Counted from the first letter of the stretch, positions 9,477 through 19,861 are shown. The stretch is DNA of 64,000 bases from CAYVVT01 sp964454335 (GCA_964454335.1 CAYVVT010000003.1:62001-126000); one strand, 5' to 3'. The notes: generated from the letters alone by a model not told the origin. Translations and numbers: made by a program.

Positions 9477-11084
9477 ATGCGCCTGACCACTACACTGTTG
9501 GTCTGTCTACTGCTGCCGCCGGGCTCCACTAGGGGTCAGGTCGTCTTCGAATCCTCGAACCTGCCCATCATTCTCTTGAATACGGGCGGTCAGGAGATCC
9601 CCAATGATCTGCGCATTACGATCCAGATGTCAGTGATCAACAATAGCGCTGGATTTCGGAACCACATCAATGATCCTCCCACCAATTACAATGGGTTCAT
9701 CTCTATCGAAGTCCGGGGAAATACATCCGGACGCTTCTTTCCTAAAAAATCCTACTCCCTGGAAACCCAGGATTCAACAGGTGCCAATGAGAACGTCCCC
9801 CTGCTGGGGATGCCGGCTGAGAACGACTGGATCCTGTATGCGCCGTACAGCGACAAGACCCTCATGCGGAACTATATTGGCTTTCAACTCGCCAGAGCCC
9901 AGGGTCATTACGCACCCAGAACACGCTACTGTGAGCTGGTGTTGGATGGAGATTACCAGGGCGTCTACCTGCTGATGGAGAAGATCAAGATCGATCCCAA
10001 TCGAGTGGACATCAACCGTATGGCTGACGATGACACCAGCGGTACTCGTCGCACAGGGGGCTATATCATCGAAGCTGATCGGGACGATGGAGGTCCAGGC
10101 TGGTTTACACTGGAAGACCACTTCATCGAATACCATCATCCGCAGTTTGATGATCTCCACCCAAACCAGTCTGCTTATATCCAGAACCACCTGGCCTACT
10201 TCGAAGAGATGTTGAAAACAGAGGATTTCGATGATCCGGTCTCAGGATATCCCAGCTGGATTGACACCGAGGTCTGGATCGACTACCTCCTCATGCAAGA
10301 GATCACCAAGAATGTGGACGCCATGCGGGCCAGCACTTTCATCTACAAGGAGAATAGCCGCCAGGGCGGCAAGATCAAGCTGGGACCAGTTTGGGATTTC
10401 AACCTCGCTTTCGGGAACATCAACCGCAGTTCCTGGGACCATCCCCGTTACTGGGCCCGTTATCGGGGTGTGAGTCCCACCCTGTTCTGGTGGGGCCGCT
10501 TAATGTCTGACAGCACATTCGCCACGCAGTTCCAGGAGCGCTGGTGGCAGCTGCGGGAGAACATCTTCACGATAGACGGCATCCACGGTTTCATCGATGC
10601 TACTGCTGAGTATCTGGATGAAGCACAGGAAAGGAATTTCGAGCGCTGGCCCATCCTGGGCAAGTTCGTGTGGCCGAACCCCATCTTCTACGACAGCTAT
10701 GCGGAAGAAGTCGAGCACTTGAAAGACTGGATTGCCGATCGTGTTGAATGGCTGGACGAGCATATGCACGAAGCATGGGCACCAACCCATGCGGAAAGGG
10801 ATCCGCCACCGGTTGGTGATGTGCTCGTGTACCCAAATCCATCCGAAGACAACTGCTCACTGCTCTACCAGACAGCCCTGGATGGACATGTGAGGATTGA
10901 GATTTATGATGTCCTTGGACGTTTGGTAGTCACGCTGGAGAATGCGGACAGACCTGCTTCAACCTACCGCCTGGACTGGTCAGGGTCTACGCGCGACGGT
11001 GACAGGGTTCCCCCCGGCATCTACTTCTACACCTTCAGATTCAGAGGGAAGCTGTTCACCAGCGGTAAGCTGATGAGGTTATAG
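9477..11084 (+). CDS. CotH-family protein with Por/T9SS sorting domain
   Basis: A secreted protein of about 535 residues related to CotH, an atypical protein kinase of spore coats. It has a signal peptide, a CotH core (about 25-440 with WILYAPYSDK, LMRNY, YQGVYLLMEKIK, GGYIIE and WDFNLAFGN motifs) and a C-terminal type A sorting domain (VYPNPS...IYDVLGR...GIYFYTF) that directs type IX secretion. The ATG at 9477 is preferred; a TTG at 9459 is also in frame and neither has a good ribosome site. It is a clear paralogue of the protein at 48063-49670, with the same ERNFERWPILG segment. It converges on the cytochrome-PQQ gene, with only 18 bases between stops. Whether it phosphorylates secreted proteins here is unknown. 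Confidence 0.85.
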   Translation: MRLTTTLLVCLLLPPGSTRGQVVFESSNLPIILLNTGGQEIPNDLRITIQMSVINNSAGFRNHINDPPTNYNGFISIEVRGNTSGRFFPKKSYSLETQDSTGANENVPLLGMPAENDWILYAPYSDKTLMRNYIGFQLARAQGHYAPRTRYCELVLDGDYQGVYLLMEKIKIDPNRVDINRMADDDTSGTRRTGGYIIEADRDDGGPGWFTLEDHFIEYHHPQFDDLHPNQSAYIQNHLAYFEEMLKTEDFDDPVSGYPSWIDTEVWIDYLLMQEITKNVDAMRASTFIYKENSRQGGKIKLGPVWDFNLAFGNINRSSWDHPRYWARYRGVSPTLFWWGRLMSDSTFATQFQERWWQLRENIFTIDGIHGFIDATAEYLDEAQERNFERWPILGKFVWPNPIFYDSYAEEVEHLKDWIADRVEWLDEHMHEAWAPTHAERDPPPVGDVLVYPNPSEDNCSLLYQTALDGHVRIEIYDVLGRLVVTLENADRPASTYRLDWSGSTRDGDRVPPGIYFYTFRFRGKLFTSGKLMRL

Positions 11085-11102
11085 CTTCAGAAAGGATCAC
11101 CC

Positions 11103-12551
11103 CTACTCAACTGGGACAAGCCGATATATCCGCCCGGGCTCCTCAACGGCGACGTAAATAAAATCATCAGGACCCTGCTTCACGTTTCTCACTCGTCCAA
11201 TGCCCTTCATCAGCATCTCCTCTGAGACAACTGTCTCACCATCGAGGTAGCATAGATCGAGGTATTCATATTTCAGGGAGCTGATGAGCAGATGTCCCTG
11301 CCAGCCGGGATAGCGGTCGCTGGTGATAAAGCACATGCCGCAGGGCGCGATGGAGGGCACCCAGTAGTGCAGAGGAGCCTCCACGTCCTCACGTTCAGTG
11401 ACCGTTGTGAACACGCTCCCAGAGTAGTTGATACCGTATGACACTTCCGCCCAGCCGTAGTTGGCTCCGGCCTTTATCAGATTGATCTCGTCGCCGCCAC
11501 GGGGGCCATGTTCGTTCACCCAGATGGCGCCGGTACTGGGATGACGCGCCATTCCCTGGGGATTCCGGTGCCCGTAGCTATAGATTGACTCGATACAGGT
11601 TTTTTTCCCGATGAATGGATTGTCGTCTGGAATACTACCGTCGTCTTTCACCCTGTGGATCTTCCCCGGCGCGACGCTCAGGTCCTGGGGAAAGTCCTCA
11701 CGGTGCCCGCGATCACCAATACTGATGTAGAGATACCCGGCCTCATCAAATTCCAGGCGTGAACCATAATGGTGTCGCGTATCAACATAAGGCTGTGCTT
11801 CAAACACGAGCTCTGCATCCACCAAAACGTCGTCCTTCAACCGGTAGCGGGTCACTGTTGTGGAACTGAGACGCTGCCCCCGGATGCGTTTGGAGCTGGA
11901 GTAGGACACATAGATCCAGCCCTTGTCTTCATATTGCGGATGTAGTTCAATATCCAGGAGGCCGCCCTGTCCACGGGGCAGATGTTCTGGTATACCAGAG
12001 AGTTCTATCGCCTTCCCTTTCGCATCAACGAGGATGATTGGTCCTTCGCGATCCGTAACTAGCAACCCGCCAGACGGCAAAAATGCCATGCCCCACGGTA
12101 CCTCGGCCGCATCCGTCACGAGTTGGAGAGTGAAACTGAATTGCTTGGTTCTGAAAGTATCGCCTGCCATGGCGGGTTCACCAAAATCGTAGGTTTCAAC
12201 CTTGTCGATACCCTTCTGGATGTAGGCCACCAGGTCCCCGATCTGTTTTTCGGTCAGAAGTGCGCCGAAAGCGGGCATTACAGTTCCAGTAAATGCCCGA
12301 CCCTGGGATATGGTCACTGTCATGGCTGCGGCATCATCTCCAAAATGCCAATCCCGGTCATCCACAAAGGCTTCTACACTGGGGCCGTGACAGGGCGTAC
12401 AGATCTCACGGTAGACCTCCCCAGGGGAACTGCTTGCAGTTATCACTGGATGGGTGCTGGTCTGCACCTCAGCTTGACCACGGTCACAGGCGACGATCCA
12501 TATTGCCAGAGCTACAAAGAATAGAACCGAAAATCGCTTGCGAACTGGCAT
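11103..12551 (-). CDS. Cytochrome c-PQQ sugar dehydrogenase fusion, lipoprotein
   Basis: Predicted to oxidise sugars in the periplasm and pass electrons to its own haem. The 482-residue protein has a lipobox (WIVAC, Cys22), a small cytochrome c domain (CTPCH at 51-55, likely axial Met92 in VMPAFG) and a six-bladed propeller of the soluble glucose/aldose dehydrogenase (GSDH/Asd) family from about 140. Family motifs present include WGMAF, GQGGLLDIELHP, YGHRNPQGM and NEHGPRGGDE. The start ATG has AGGAGGT seven bases upstream. It is the last gene of the long minus-strand run, 12 bases after the GH3 gene. The substrate could be a monosaccharide released by the GH3 enzymes (inference). Confidence 0.88.
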   Translation of the reverse strand: MPVRKRFSVLFFVALAIWIVACDRGQAEVQTSTHPVITASSSPGEVYREICTPCHGPSVEAFVDDRDWHFGDDAAAMTVTISQGRAFTGTVMPAFGALLTEKQIGDLVAYIQKGIDKVETYDFGEPAMAGDTFRTKQFSFTLQLVTDAAEVPWGMAFLPSGGLLVTDREGPIILVDAKGKAIELSGIPEHLPRGQGGLLDIELHPQYEDKGWIYVSYSSSKRIRGQRLSSTTVTRYRLKDDVLVDAELVFEAQPYVDTRHHYGSRLEFDEAGYLYISIGDRGHREDFPQDLSVAPGKIHRVKDDGSIPDDNPFIGKKTCIESIYSYGHRNPQGMARHPSTGAIWVNEHGPRGGDEINLIKAGANYGWAEVSYGINYSGSVFTTVTEREDVEAPLHYWVPSIAPCGMCFITSDRYPGWQGHLLISSLKYEYLDLCYLDGETVVSEEMLMKGIGRVRNVKQGPDDFIYVAVEEPGRIYRLVPVE

Positions 12552-12563
12552 GATGAATACCTC

Positions 12564-14882
12564 CTATTCCAGCCTGAATATGGTCCTGAGACGGATATCG
12601 TTGGATGAAGCTCCGATCATGATCTCGAATGTCCCAGGTTCATGAACATAGGCCATATCACGATTCCAGAATCCCAGATCATCAACACGAAGGTCCAGGG
12701 TCACGGTGGTAGCAGCACCCGGTTCCAGGGCGACCTTGCTGAAGCCCTTGAGTTCCTTAACGGGGCGGGTAACGGAGCAGATCTCATCCCTGATATACAG
12801 CTGAACAACCTCTTCACCTGAGTACTTCCCCGTATTCTTGAGTTTGAAGCTGATCTGAAGGACTTCATCAGCGGTGATAGTCGGCTTACCGATGGACAAC
12901 TCCGAATATTCGAACTGCGAATAGCCCAGACCATAACCAAAGGCGTACAGGGGCTCATCCTCCATAAGGAAATAGCGATCCACCACTGGTCGTTTGGCAT
13001 AGTAGTACGGGATCTGTCCAACAGATCGCGGGAAGGTGAGAGTGAGTTTACCGCTGGGATTGTTCTCACCAAACAGGGTTCTCGCCAAGGCCGGCCCAGC
13101 TCTCTCCCCCAGATACCAGGTGTAAAGTACTGCATCAGCCTTATCATTTAATGTGTTGATAGTCAGTGGTCTACCAGCTACGATACAGGCAATGACGGGT
13201 TTCCCCAGCGCGAGGATGGCATCCACAAGCTCGTCCTGCTGACCAAAGAGGTTCAGGTCCTGCCGGTCTCCCAGGAACTCACCACAGCTGACAGCGGTAC
13301 CTCCTACTGCCAGGATGATCATATCGCAGGTATTTGCCAGCTTTACGGCTTTCCTGATAAGTCTCTGGTTCACAGAAGGTTTGGTGAAATCAAATTCCTC
13401 GTAATCCCCTGTAAGCCAGTAACCATCGCCTTCATGGATACGGCAGCCTTCAGCAGTGACCACTTCTACATCATCCCCCAGGTAGTCTTTCAATCCCTGA
13501 TAGAATGTGACCCCGTTTCGTGTGTCGTGATGGGCATAACCGCCGTAATGCATGGCATCAGCATGAGCACCAATGACGGCGATGCGCTTGTAACTGTCTC
13601 TGTCCAGGGGCAGAATGCTATCTTCATTCTTCAGTAGGACGATAGATTCCTCTGCCATCTTCTGGCTCAATGCCAAGTTTTCCGGGCGTCTATTGAAGGA
13701 TTCTGCTTCTGCTGGATCAACATAGGGATCCTCAAACAGTCCGAGCTTGAACTTCACGCTTAGAATTCGCCGGACCGATTCATCCAGTGCTGCCCGCAGC
13801 TCCTCATCCTCGTCCATCCTCTCCGCCAGCAGCGAAAAGCAATAGGGATTGTCCAGTTCCATATCGATGCCGGAGAGCATACCGATACGTCCTGCATCTT
13901 CCAGATTATCAGCGATGTGATGCGCCCATTTCAGCTCTCTGACACCGTTGTAGTCAGCGACGATATATCCCTGGAAATCCCATTCCTGCTTGACGACGTC
14001 CTTCAGAAGCCAGTCGTTGGCATGCATTGGGATGCCGTCCACGGAATGATAGGCCGGCATGAGACACAGAGCACCTGCATCCTTGATCGCAGCTCTGAAG
14101 GGCGGTAGAACGACTTCACGTAAGGTCCTCTCTCCATAATGCATGACACCCTTGTTGTAACCGCTTTCTGAAAGGCCATAACCTGCGAAATGCTTTACAG
14201 TGGCGACAATGTGATCCTTGTCGATGACAGGACCGGTTCCCTGAAGGCCACGGATCATGGCAACCGCCATTTGTGAGGTCAGCCAGGGATCCTCACCCTG
14301 GGATTCTTCGATGCGTCCCCAGCGTGGATCCCGGCAGACATCCAGCATAGGGGTGTTTGCTTGATGGGATCCACGCGTCCGGATCTGCTTTGCGACCGTA
14401 GCGTAGACCTCTTCGGTCAAAGCCGGATCCCAGGCGCATGACATCCCGATTGCCTGGGGGAACACGGTTGAGCCCCGGGCCCAGATACCGTGCAGTCCCT
14501 CTTCATGGAAGATGGCAGGGATGCCATGTCGGTTGCTCTTAATAACATCCTTCTGAATGGCATTGGCGATCTCGGCGCTTTCCCGAGGTCCCTTGTCGAA
14601 GGCCCAACTGGGTTTGCCCAATTGTCCGATCCCATGCTTAAGAACGTCCTCCCCCCAGTCATCACCAAGATCCAGACCAGTATTGGGGGACCACATATTA
14701 TCTTCTTCATACAGATGAATACACCAGGTCTGCTGAAGCTTATCCTGTAGTGTCATCCGTGACATGAGATCCGCCACACGTTCAGGTATGGGAAGAGAGC
14801 TATCGAGGTATGGCTCATTCTGTGAAAGTAACCAGATGGGCACCAGCAGTAGACAGGTACCGATCAGAAGGGATCTTGGCAT
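12564..14882 (-). CDS. GH3 beta-glycosidase
   Basis: Exo-acting beta-glucosidase or xylosidase of family GH3, 772 residues. The ATG at 14882 is chosen over a TTG six bases upstream because AAGGAGG lies seven bases before it. Signal peptide about 1-20; (alpha/beta)8 barrel to about 350 with RDPRWGR, KHFAGYG and the nucleophile in VADYNG (Asp310); alpha/beta sandwich domain with GGTAVSCGEFLGDR; C-terminal fibronectin III-like domain (EEVVQLYIRD). The nucleophile context ADY differs from the SDC/TDC of the other two GH3 proteins in the window, so specificity is probably different, closer to beta-glucosidases. It is six to twelve bases from its neighbours on both sides and part of the long operon-like run. 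Confidence 0.93.
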   Translation of the reverse strand: MPRSLLIGTCLLLVPIWLLSQNEPYLDSSLPIPERVADLMSRMTLQDKLQQTWCIHLYEEDNMWSPNTGLDLGDDWGEDVLKHGIGQLGKPSWAFDKGPRESAEIANAIQKDVIKSNRHGIPAIFHEEGLHGIWARGSTVFPQAIGMSCAWDPALTEEVYATVAKQIRTRGSHQANTPMLDVCRDPRWGRIEESQGEDPWLTSQMAVAMIRGLQGTGPVIDKDHIVATVKHFAGYGLSESGYNKGVMHYGERTLREVVLPPFRAAIKDAGALCLMPAYHSVDGIPMHANDWLLKDVVKQEWDFQGYIVADYNGVRELKWAHHIADNLEDAGRIGMLSGIDMELDNPYCFSLLAERMDEDEELRAALDESVRRILSVKFKLGLFEDPYVDPAEAESFNRRPENLALSQKMAEESIVLLKNEDSILPLDRDSYKRIAVIGAHADAMHYGGYAHHDTRNGVTFYQGLKDYLGDDVEVVTAEGCRIHEGDGYWLTGDYEEFDFTKPSVNQRLIRKAVKLANTCDMIILAVGGTAVSCGEFLGDRQDLNLFGQQDELVDAILALGKPVIACIVAGRPLTINTLNDKADAVLYTWYLGERAGPALARTLFGENNPSGKLTLTFPRSVGQIPYYYAKRPVVDRYFLMEDEPLYAFGYGLGYSQFEYSELSIGKPTITADEVLQISFKLKNTGKYSGEEVVQLYIRDEICSVTRPVKELKGFSKVALEPGAATTVTLDLRVDDLGFWNRDMAYVHEPGTFEIMIGASSNDIRLRTIFRLE

Positions 14883-14894
14883 GTCCAATCCTCC

Positions 14895-17495
14895 TTAGAA
14901 CTTCTGTACCACGACCGGAACTCCTGTAATCCGGAGGCGTTTCTCAACGACACCATCATCAAAACCGGGCTGACCGCCCCCGACATAGATGGTGAGATCA
15001 CCAGGTTCCACTTCCCAGCCCATATCGTTGTTCAGTACAGCCATTTGGAGTGGTTTCAGATCAAAGTACACGGTGCGTGTTTCACCGGCTTCCAGATAGA
15101 TGCGCTGCATTCCCTGCAGGCTGAAACGCGGGACGCGCACCGAAGCCTCTCTGTCCTTGACGTAAAGCTGGACCACTTCGTCCCCTGCAAGAGCCCCCGA
15201 GTTCTTCACACTAACTTCGATCCTGGCTGATTCTCCAGCCTCGATCTTAGCGGGTACCTTGAGGTCATTGTATTTGAACCTGGTGTAGCTCAGCCCATAT
15301 CCAAAGGGATACAATGGATCACCCTCAAAGTACTTGTAGGTCCGGTTCTCCATGCTGTAATCATGATAGTCCGGGAGATCGGCTGTGGAGTGGTAGAATG
15401 TCACTGGCAGGCGACCAGCAGGATTGTACTCTCCGAAGAGCACCTCGGCGACTGCTGTTCCACCCGATTGACCGGGATACCAGGCCTGAAGGATGGCGTC
15501 TGTCTTTAAATATTCTTCATCAAAAGCGGTTGGAGCCCCGGAAATAAGCACCAGGATGGTTGGTTTGTTCTTGGCCAGGACGGTTTTGATGAGTTTCTGC
15601 TGAATGGGTGGCAGGTCGATATCTTCCCGATCATTGGACTCTTCTTCGAGCAGATGAGAGAGACCCATCACAAGGACTACGGCATCAGCCTCCGCTACCA
15701 CTTTTTCCGCGTTTTCCAGAAGAACGGCATTGTCATAGGCCTGGCCAAGAGCCGCCATGAACCCTTCGTGCTCATTGCAGACCAGATCCAGTCTGATCTC
15801 ATAGGCACGGCCACCTACGAACTCTAGGTATTCGGGCTCATCTTCCTGAGTAGCAATGAGTTGGCCATCCAGGGATAAACTGAATTCGGGAAATGCATGA
15901 GCACCCAGAAGAATACGTCCTGACTCCGGGTAGGTCACCGTCCCTTCCCAGCGGACACAGAACTTCCCTGTCTCCAGATCGTCGAATGGCGGGCCGAATT
16001 CATCCCAGAACATCACTTGGGATTCCACCCGGACATGTGCGGGTTCACCTGAAAAATCCGTGTTAGCCCAATAGGATGCCCGCAAACCGACCTCGCCTTC
16101 TGGTGTTCTGAGATAACGTTTTGGCGTCGGTGTGGCGAATCCATCTTCATCTATCAACTCACAACCTTTGGAGTAGAGCACCTTAGTGTCAGGGATCAGC
16201 TCCCGGATCCCTTCCAGAACAGAAACAGGTTGGGACGGGATGCCGTTATAATTCGCATAGAGAACCCTGTGGTCTTCGGCATTTGGACCAATAACAGCGA
16301 TGGTACCGATATCCTTGCTCAACGGCAGTATATCATCCTTATTCTTCAGCAGGACCATGGACTCACGAGCCATTTGCAAGGCCAGATCCTTATGTTCCGG
16401 AGAATCGATGGCCGATTTTGGAATGCTGGTATAGGGGACCATTTCAGGCGGGTCGAACATGCCCAGTTTCATCCGTGCCAGAAGGACTCGGTAGGCTGCC
16501 GTGTCGATGAGGGCTTCGTTCAGCTTCCCCTGTTCCACAGCTTCATCAAGGAAATCATATGGGAACTGCATGGAACCCCCACAGTTCAGATCCACGCCTG
16601 TTTCCAGGGCCAGGATGGCGGCATCCATCCAGTTCTCCGTGAACTGGTGATTGTCAGCGATATCGATGACGGCACCACAGTCTGTCACTACGAAGCCTTC
16701 GAAGCCCAGGCGCCGGCGCAGCATGTCGTCCAGGAGGTACTCGCTGCCACAGCAGGATTCGCCATTCAGGGCACTGTAGGCGCACATGACGGAATAGACC
16801 CCGGCCTCCTTGATGGTGGCGATGTAGTGTGGCATGTAGGTTTCCCAGAAGTCCCGTTCGTTGGAAATGGTGTTGAACTCATGCCGCAGCGCTTCTGGCC
16901 CGCTGTGCACTACATAGTGTTTCACCGTGCTGATGGTCTTGAAATAGCGGGGATGGTCGCCCTGGAGGCCTTTGACAAAGGAAACCCCCATGCGGCTGGT
17001 AAGATAGGGATCCTCGCCATAGGTCTCCTGTCCCCGCCCCCAGCGTGGATCGCGGAAGAGATTGATATTCGGCGAGAAGAAGCTCAATCCAATTAGATAA
17101 CCTTCTTCGGCATTCCGGACATCGTTGTGGTGCATTGCCCGGGCTTCCTCGGAGATGGCATTCCCCACCTTCAGCATGAGTGGTTCATTAAAGGAAGCCG
17201 CCATTCCGATGGACTGTGGAAAGACCGTTGCATAGGTATCTGCAACGGCCACACCATGGAGACATTCGTTCATGTAGTTATAGGCCGGAATGCCGAAGCG
17301 TTCCACAGCGGGTGCATCATGTCGGATCTGGGAGACCTTCTCCTCCAGCGTCATCTGGTGGATGAGATTCCAGGTCCGTTCTTCGAAGGACAGTTTCGTG
17401 TCAAGGTAGGTATTATCGATTGTGATCCTCTCAACACAGCCGCTGAACATTAGCAGGCCAAGGATGAGAGACGGGTACTTTACTTTCATGATCAA
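14895..17495 (-). CDS. GH3 glycosidase with PA14 insert, lipoprotein
   Basis: An 866-residue GH3 enzyme of the beta-xylosidase/glucosidase type with a PA14 domain (about 465-600) inserted in the second catalytic domain, a known arrangement that can shape substrate specificity. The lipobox FSGC gives a lipid-anchored Cys20. Motifs seen are RDPRWGR, KHYVVHSGPE, and the nucleophile in VVTDCGA (Asp272); the C-terminal fibronectin III-like domain contains DEVVQLYVKD. The ATG overlaps the stop of the upstream GH95 gene as ATGA, showing translational coupling. It is followed after a few bases by the second GH3 gene, so three glycosidases are made together. Confidence 0.93.
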   Translation of the reverse strand: MIMKVKYPSLILGLLMFSGCVERITIDNTYLDTKLSFEERTWNLIHQMTLEEKVSQIRHDAPAVERFGIPAYNYMNECLHGVAVADTYATVFPQSIGMAASFNEPLMLKVGNAISEEARAMHHNDVRNAEEGYLIGLSFFSPNINLFRDPRWGRGQETYGEDPYLTSRMGVSFVKGLQGDHPRYFKTISTVKHYVVHSGPEALRHEFNTISNERDFWETYMPHYIATIKEAGVYSVMCAYSALNGESCCGSEYLLDDMLRRRLGFEGFVVTDCGAVIDIADNHQFTENWMDAAILALETGVDLNCGGSMQFPYDFLDEAVEQGKLNEALIDTAAYRVLLARMKLGMFDPPEMVPYTSIPKSAIDSPEHKDLALQMARESMVLLKNKDDILPLSKDIGTIAVIGPNAEDHRVLYANYNGIPSQPVSVLEGIRELIPDTKVLYSKGCELIDEDGFATPTPKRYLRTPEGEVGLRASYWANTDFSGEPAHVRVESQVMFWDEFGPPFDDLETGKFCVRWEGTVTYPESGRILLGAHAFPEFSLSLDGQLIATQEDEPEYLEFVGGRAYEIRLDLVCNEHEGFMAALGQAYDNAVLLENAEKVVAEADAVVLVMGLSHLLEEESNDREDIDLPPIQQKLIKTVLAKNKPTILVLISGAPTAFDEEYLKTDAILQAWYPGQSGGTAVAEVLFGEYNPAGRLPVTFYHSTADLPDYHDYSMENRTYKYFEGDPLYPFGYGLSYTRFKYNDLKVPAKIEAGESARIEVSVKNSGALAGDEVVQLYVKDREASVRVPRFSLQGMQRIYLEAGETRTVYFDLKPLQMAVLNNDMGWEVEPGDLTIYVGGGQPGFDDGVVEKRLRITGVPVVVQKF

Positions 17496-19861
17496 TCCAA
17501 GCTAAGACTGTACTCTTCCCCGTCAGCCAGCTGCAGCGGGGTTTCCATTTTTCCGAACTCCAGGGTGAATTCTGTATCTCTGCTGGCCCTGAAGGTGGCG
17601 GAGGTGGCCCGACCATCCTCCCAGCTGAAATCAACCGTCACCCCTGCTCGTGTCAGCGCTCCCTTGACCTCGCCCCAGTCCCAAACCTCGGGAAGAGCGG
17701 GCAACAGGACGACACGATCCGGGTTGGACTGGATCAACATCTCGGTGACCACAGCAGGCAATCCACCGCAGATGTCCACATTGAAGATCTCCCCGGGATC
17801 ATGGTATGAAGTGAATGCCGGTGACCAGTAGGAGTTGCACAACCAGTCTACGCATTCGTAGGCATAGTCCGTGTTTCCCAGGTGCGCGGCCGCCAGCCCT
17901 TTCTGAACCAGCCCGAAGGCCATCTCAGCGCCATTGTTCTCCCGGCGGTATGCCAGACGCTTGTCGATGGCGGCGTTTGCTGCACGGAGGAGGAGGTGAT
18001 TCCGGTCGAATTCCGGATCCACTTCGTAGAACAAGGGGTAGAGATGGGAGGCATGTCGATGCTCATTGTCATTTTCAAATCCTTCCCATAGCCATTCCTT
18101 GAGATCACCATGATCATCCACCTGATAGGAAGGAAGATTACCCAGGATATCCCTGTAGACATCATCCTTGTGGCTGTCAAGATAACCCTGGGATGACAAC
18201 TTGAGGAGATGCCGCATAAGTTCCTTAACCACAGCGACATCCATGGTGGCATTCACCGCCAGGGGATGTTGACCCATTGGGCCGATCTCAGGAGAGTAGG
18301 ATGGTACGAACATAAACTTGCCATCCTTGTCTCGAACAAGGATATGTTCATAGAAATTAGCTGCTTCCACCATAAAGGGAATGGCCCTATCCCTCAGAAA
18401 GGCCTCATCGCCGGTGTAGAGCCAATAGTCATAGAAAAATCGCGCCGTCCAGCCGCCACCGGCTAGCCAATAAAGATGTGGGTAAGCCCAGCCATAATGA
18501 TAACAATTACCGCTGGAGCTGCTGCGGGAGGGTACAAATAGACCTGGGGCCTGGTAGAGGCCCCTGGCGTTCGAGACAAAATCATCCCAATGGGACCACA
18601 TGTAGCCCAGGTAGGCCTCGCTTAGTTCCAGGAGATTGGTATTCATGCCGCTTGCAATGGCCGAAGGGACATTCCCGTTGAGGGTGAAATCACCGGACCA
18701 GGCTGGACGCCAGGTCCCACCCCAGATCCCCTGAAGGGTGGGTGGCAGGTCACCGGAACTGCTCAGCGCAATGTAGCGGGCTGCTTCGCAAAGCTGATTG
18801 ACCAGCTCAGGTTGCAGGTTTCCCGGACTTGAGGCAGACACGTAATCCTCCGAGGTTCGTACCTCCACAGGTTCCTCACCGATCTGGAGGCTGAAGCGAT
18901 TGAAGGCTGCTGACTGGATCTCGGCGTGAGGTGTCAGCAGGTCTGTGTAGCCTTTACCAAGCACCGCTTCAAGGGAAGTCACCTTCTCCAATGGAAGTTC
19001 ATAGCTCAGTTTGACATCCATGACGATGATGATCTCATCGGCACCCTCAACAGCAATCCCATCTTCCTGGGGATCGATGGAGCCACCCTCGGTCTGGATG
19101 ACGGCTGACACGGCGTAGCCCTTCAATCGATCTTCCCACTGATTCTTGAAGACGGTATTGTAATAGAGCTTACTGTCCACGTGACCGTAATCATTGGTTT
19201 CGATGACGGAAGCAACGTCGAAATCATCTTCGTCGTCTGGCAGAGGCAACTGCTCAAATCTGAACTTGAAATTCAAGGAAGTCGCTGTAGGACTTGAGAT
19301 CTGTATGACACCTATACCATCCGCCCGTGAGAAGAATACGGAGCGTCGGTAGGATTTGTCCCCTATCTGCCATGCAGTTACAGCTTCCCCGGTCTCATAA
19401 TTCACCGAGCGGTTATAGTCTGTGACCTCGCCATCATCTAGGAAGTCCACCTCCAATTGACAGGCGGGAATGAGCGGATCTGTCCAGATCATGTCATTGA
19501 TCTCCACTTCCTTTCCTGCCTTCACCATGAGGTAGGCCACCTTGCCGCCTTTGCCCTTGAGCGCATGCTTGCGCGCCTTCTTAAGGGTCTTGTACAGCGG
19601 TGGAGCATCATAGGCTGGATATCCAGGGAGGAACAGTCGTTCATGACTGATAATGATCCTCTCGTTCTGCACATCACCGATGACCAGTGCGCCTGTGGTC
19701 CCATTACCGGTTAGCATGGCCTCTTCCCACTTTGAGGCAGGCTGCTTGCTGATATAACCGTGATCAGGTGGATCGATAAGCCATTGGGTTAAACCCGGTG
19801 TCGCCCACAACAGACCCAACAGGATGACCAGAACGGTCATATACGTACGCTTCAGTCGCAT
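17492..19861 (-). CDS. GH95 alpha-L-fucosidase (or alpha-galactosidase)
   Basis: Inverting exo-enzyme that removes terminal alpha-1,2-linked L-fucose (some members take L-galactose). With the ATG at 19861, which has GGGAGG five bases upstream, the protein has 789 residues; an in-frame TTG at 19897 lacks such support. Signal peptide about 1-25; N-terminal beta domain; (alpha/alpha)6 barrel. Family landmarks are LQGIW, the paired asparagines N395/N397 in TLNGN, the acid in SPEIGP (Glu525), HRHASHLY at 601-608, and FNVDICGG with Asp696. These correspond to the catalytic asparagines, Glu and Asp known from bifidobacterial AfcA. The NGN and NVDICGG contexts deviate from the usual NIN and QIDGNFG forms, so specificity may be shifted. 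It overlaps the GH3-PA14 gene by four bases and follows the sulfatase. Confidence 0.9.
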   Translation of the reverse strand: MRLKRTYMTVLVILLGLLWATPGLTQWLIDPPDHGYISKQPASKWEEAMLTGNGTTGALVIGDVQNERIIISHERLFLPGYPAYDAPPLYKTLKKARKHALKGKGGKVAYLMVKAGKEVEINDMIWTDPLIPACQLEVDFLDDGEVTDYNRSVNYETGEAVTAWQIGDKSYRRSVFFSRADGIGVIQISSPTATSLNFKFRFEQLPLPDDEDDFDVASVIETNDYGHVDSKLYYNTVFKNQWEDRLKGYAVSAVIQTEGGSIDPQEDGIAVEGADEIIIVMDVKLSYELPLEKVTSLEAVLGKGYTDLLTPHAEIQSAAFNRFSLQIGEEPVEVRTSEDYVSASSPGNLQPELVNQLCEAARYIALSSSGDLPPTLQGIWGGTWRPAWSGDFTLNGNVPSAIASGMNTNLLELSEAYLGYMWSHWDDFVSNARGLYQAPGLFVPSRSSSSGNCYHYGWAYPHLYWLAGGGWTARFFYDYWLYTGDEAFLRDRAIPFMVEAANFYEHILVRDKDGKFMFVPSYSPEIGPMGQHPLAVNATMDVAVVKELMRHLLKLSSQGYLDSHKDDVYRDILGNLPSYQVDDHGDLKEWLWEGFENDNEHRHASHLYPLFYEVDPEFDRNHLLLRAANAAIDKRLAYRRENNGAEMAFGLVQKGLAAAHLGNTDYAYECVDWLCNSYWSPAFTSYHDPGEIFNVDICGGLPAVVTEMLIQSNPDRVVLLPALPEVWDWGEVKGALTRAGVTVDFSWEDGRATSATFRASRDTEFTLEFGKMETPLQLADGEEYSLSLD

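Noticed and set aside
16230..17096. Plus-strand open frame of 288 codons opposite a GH3 gene
   Set aside because: Antisense shadow of the conserved GH3 catalytic domain.
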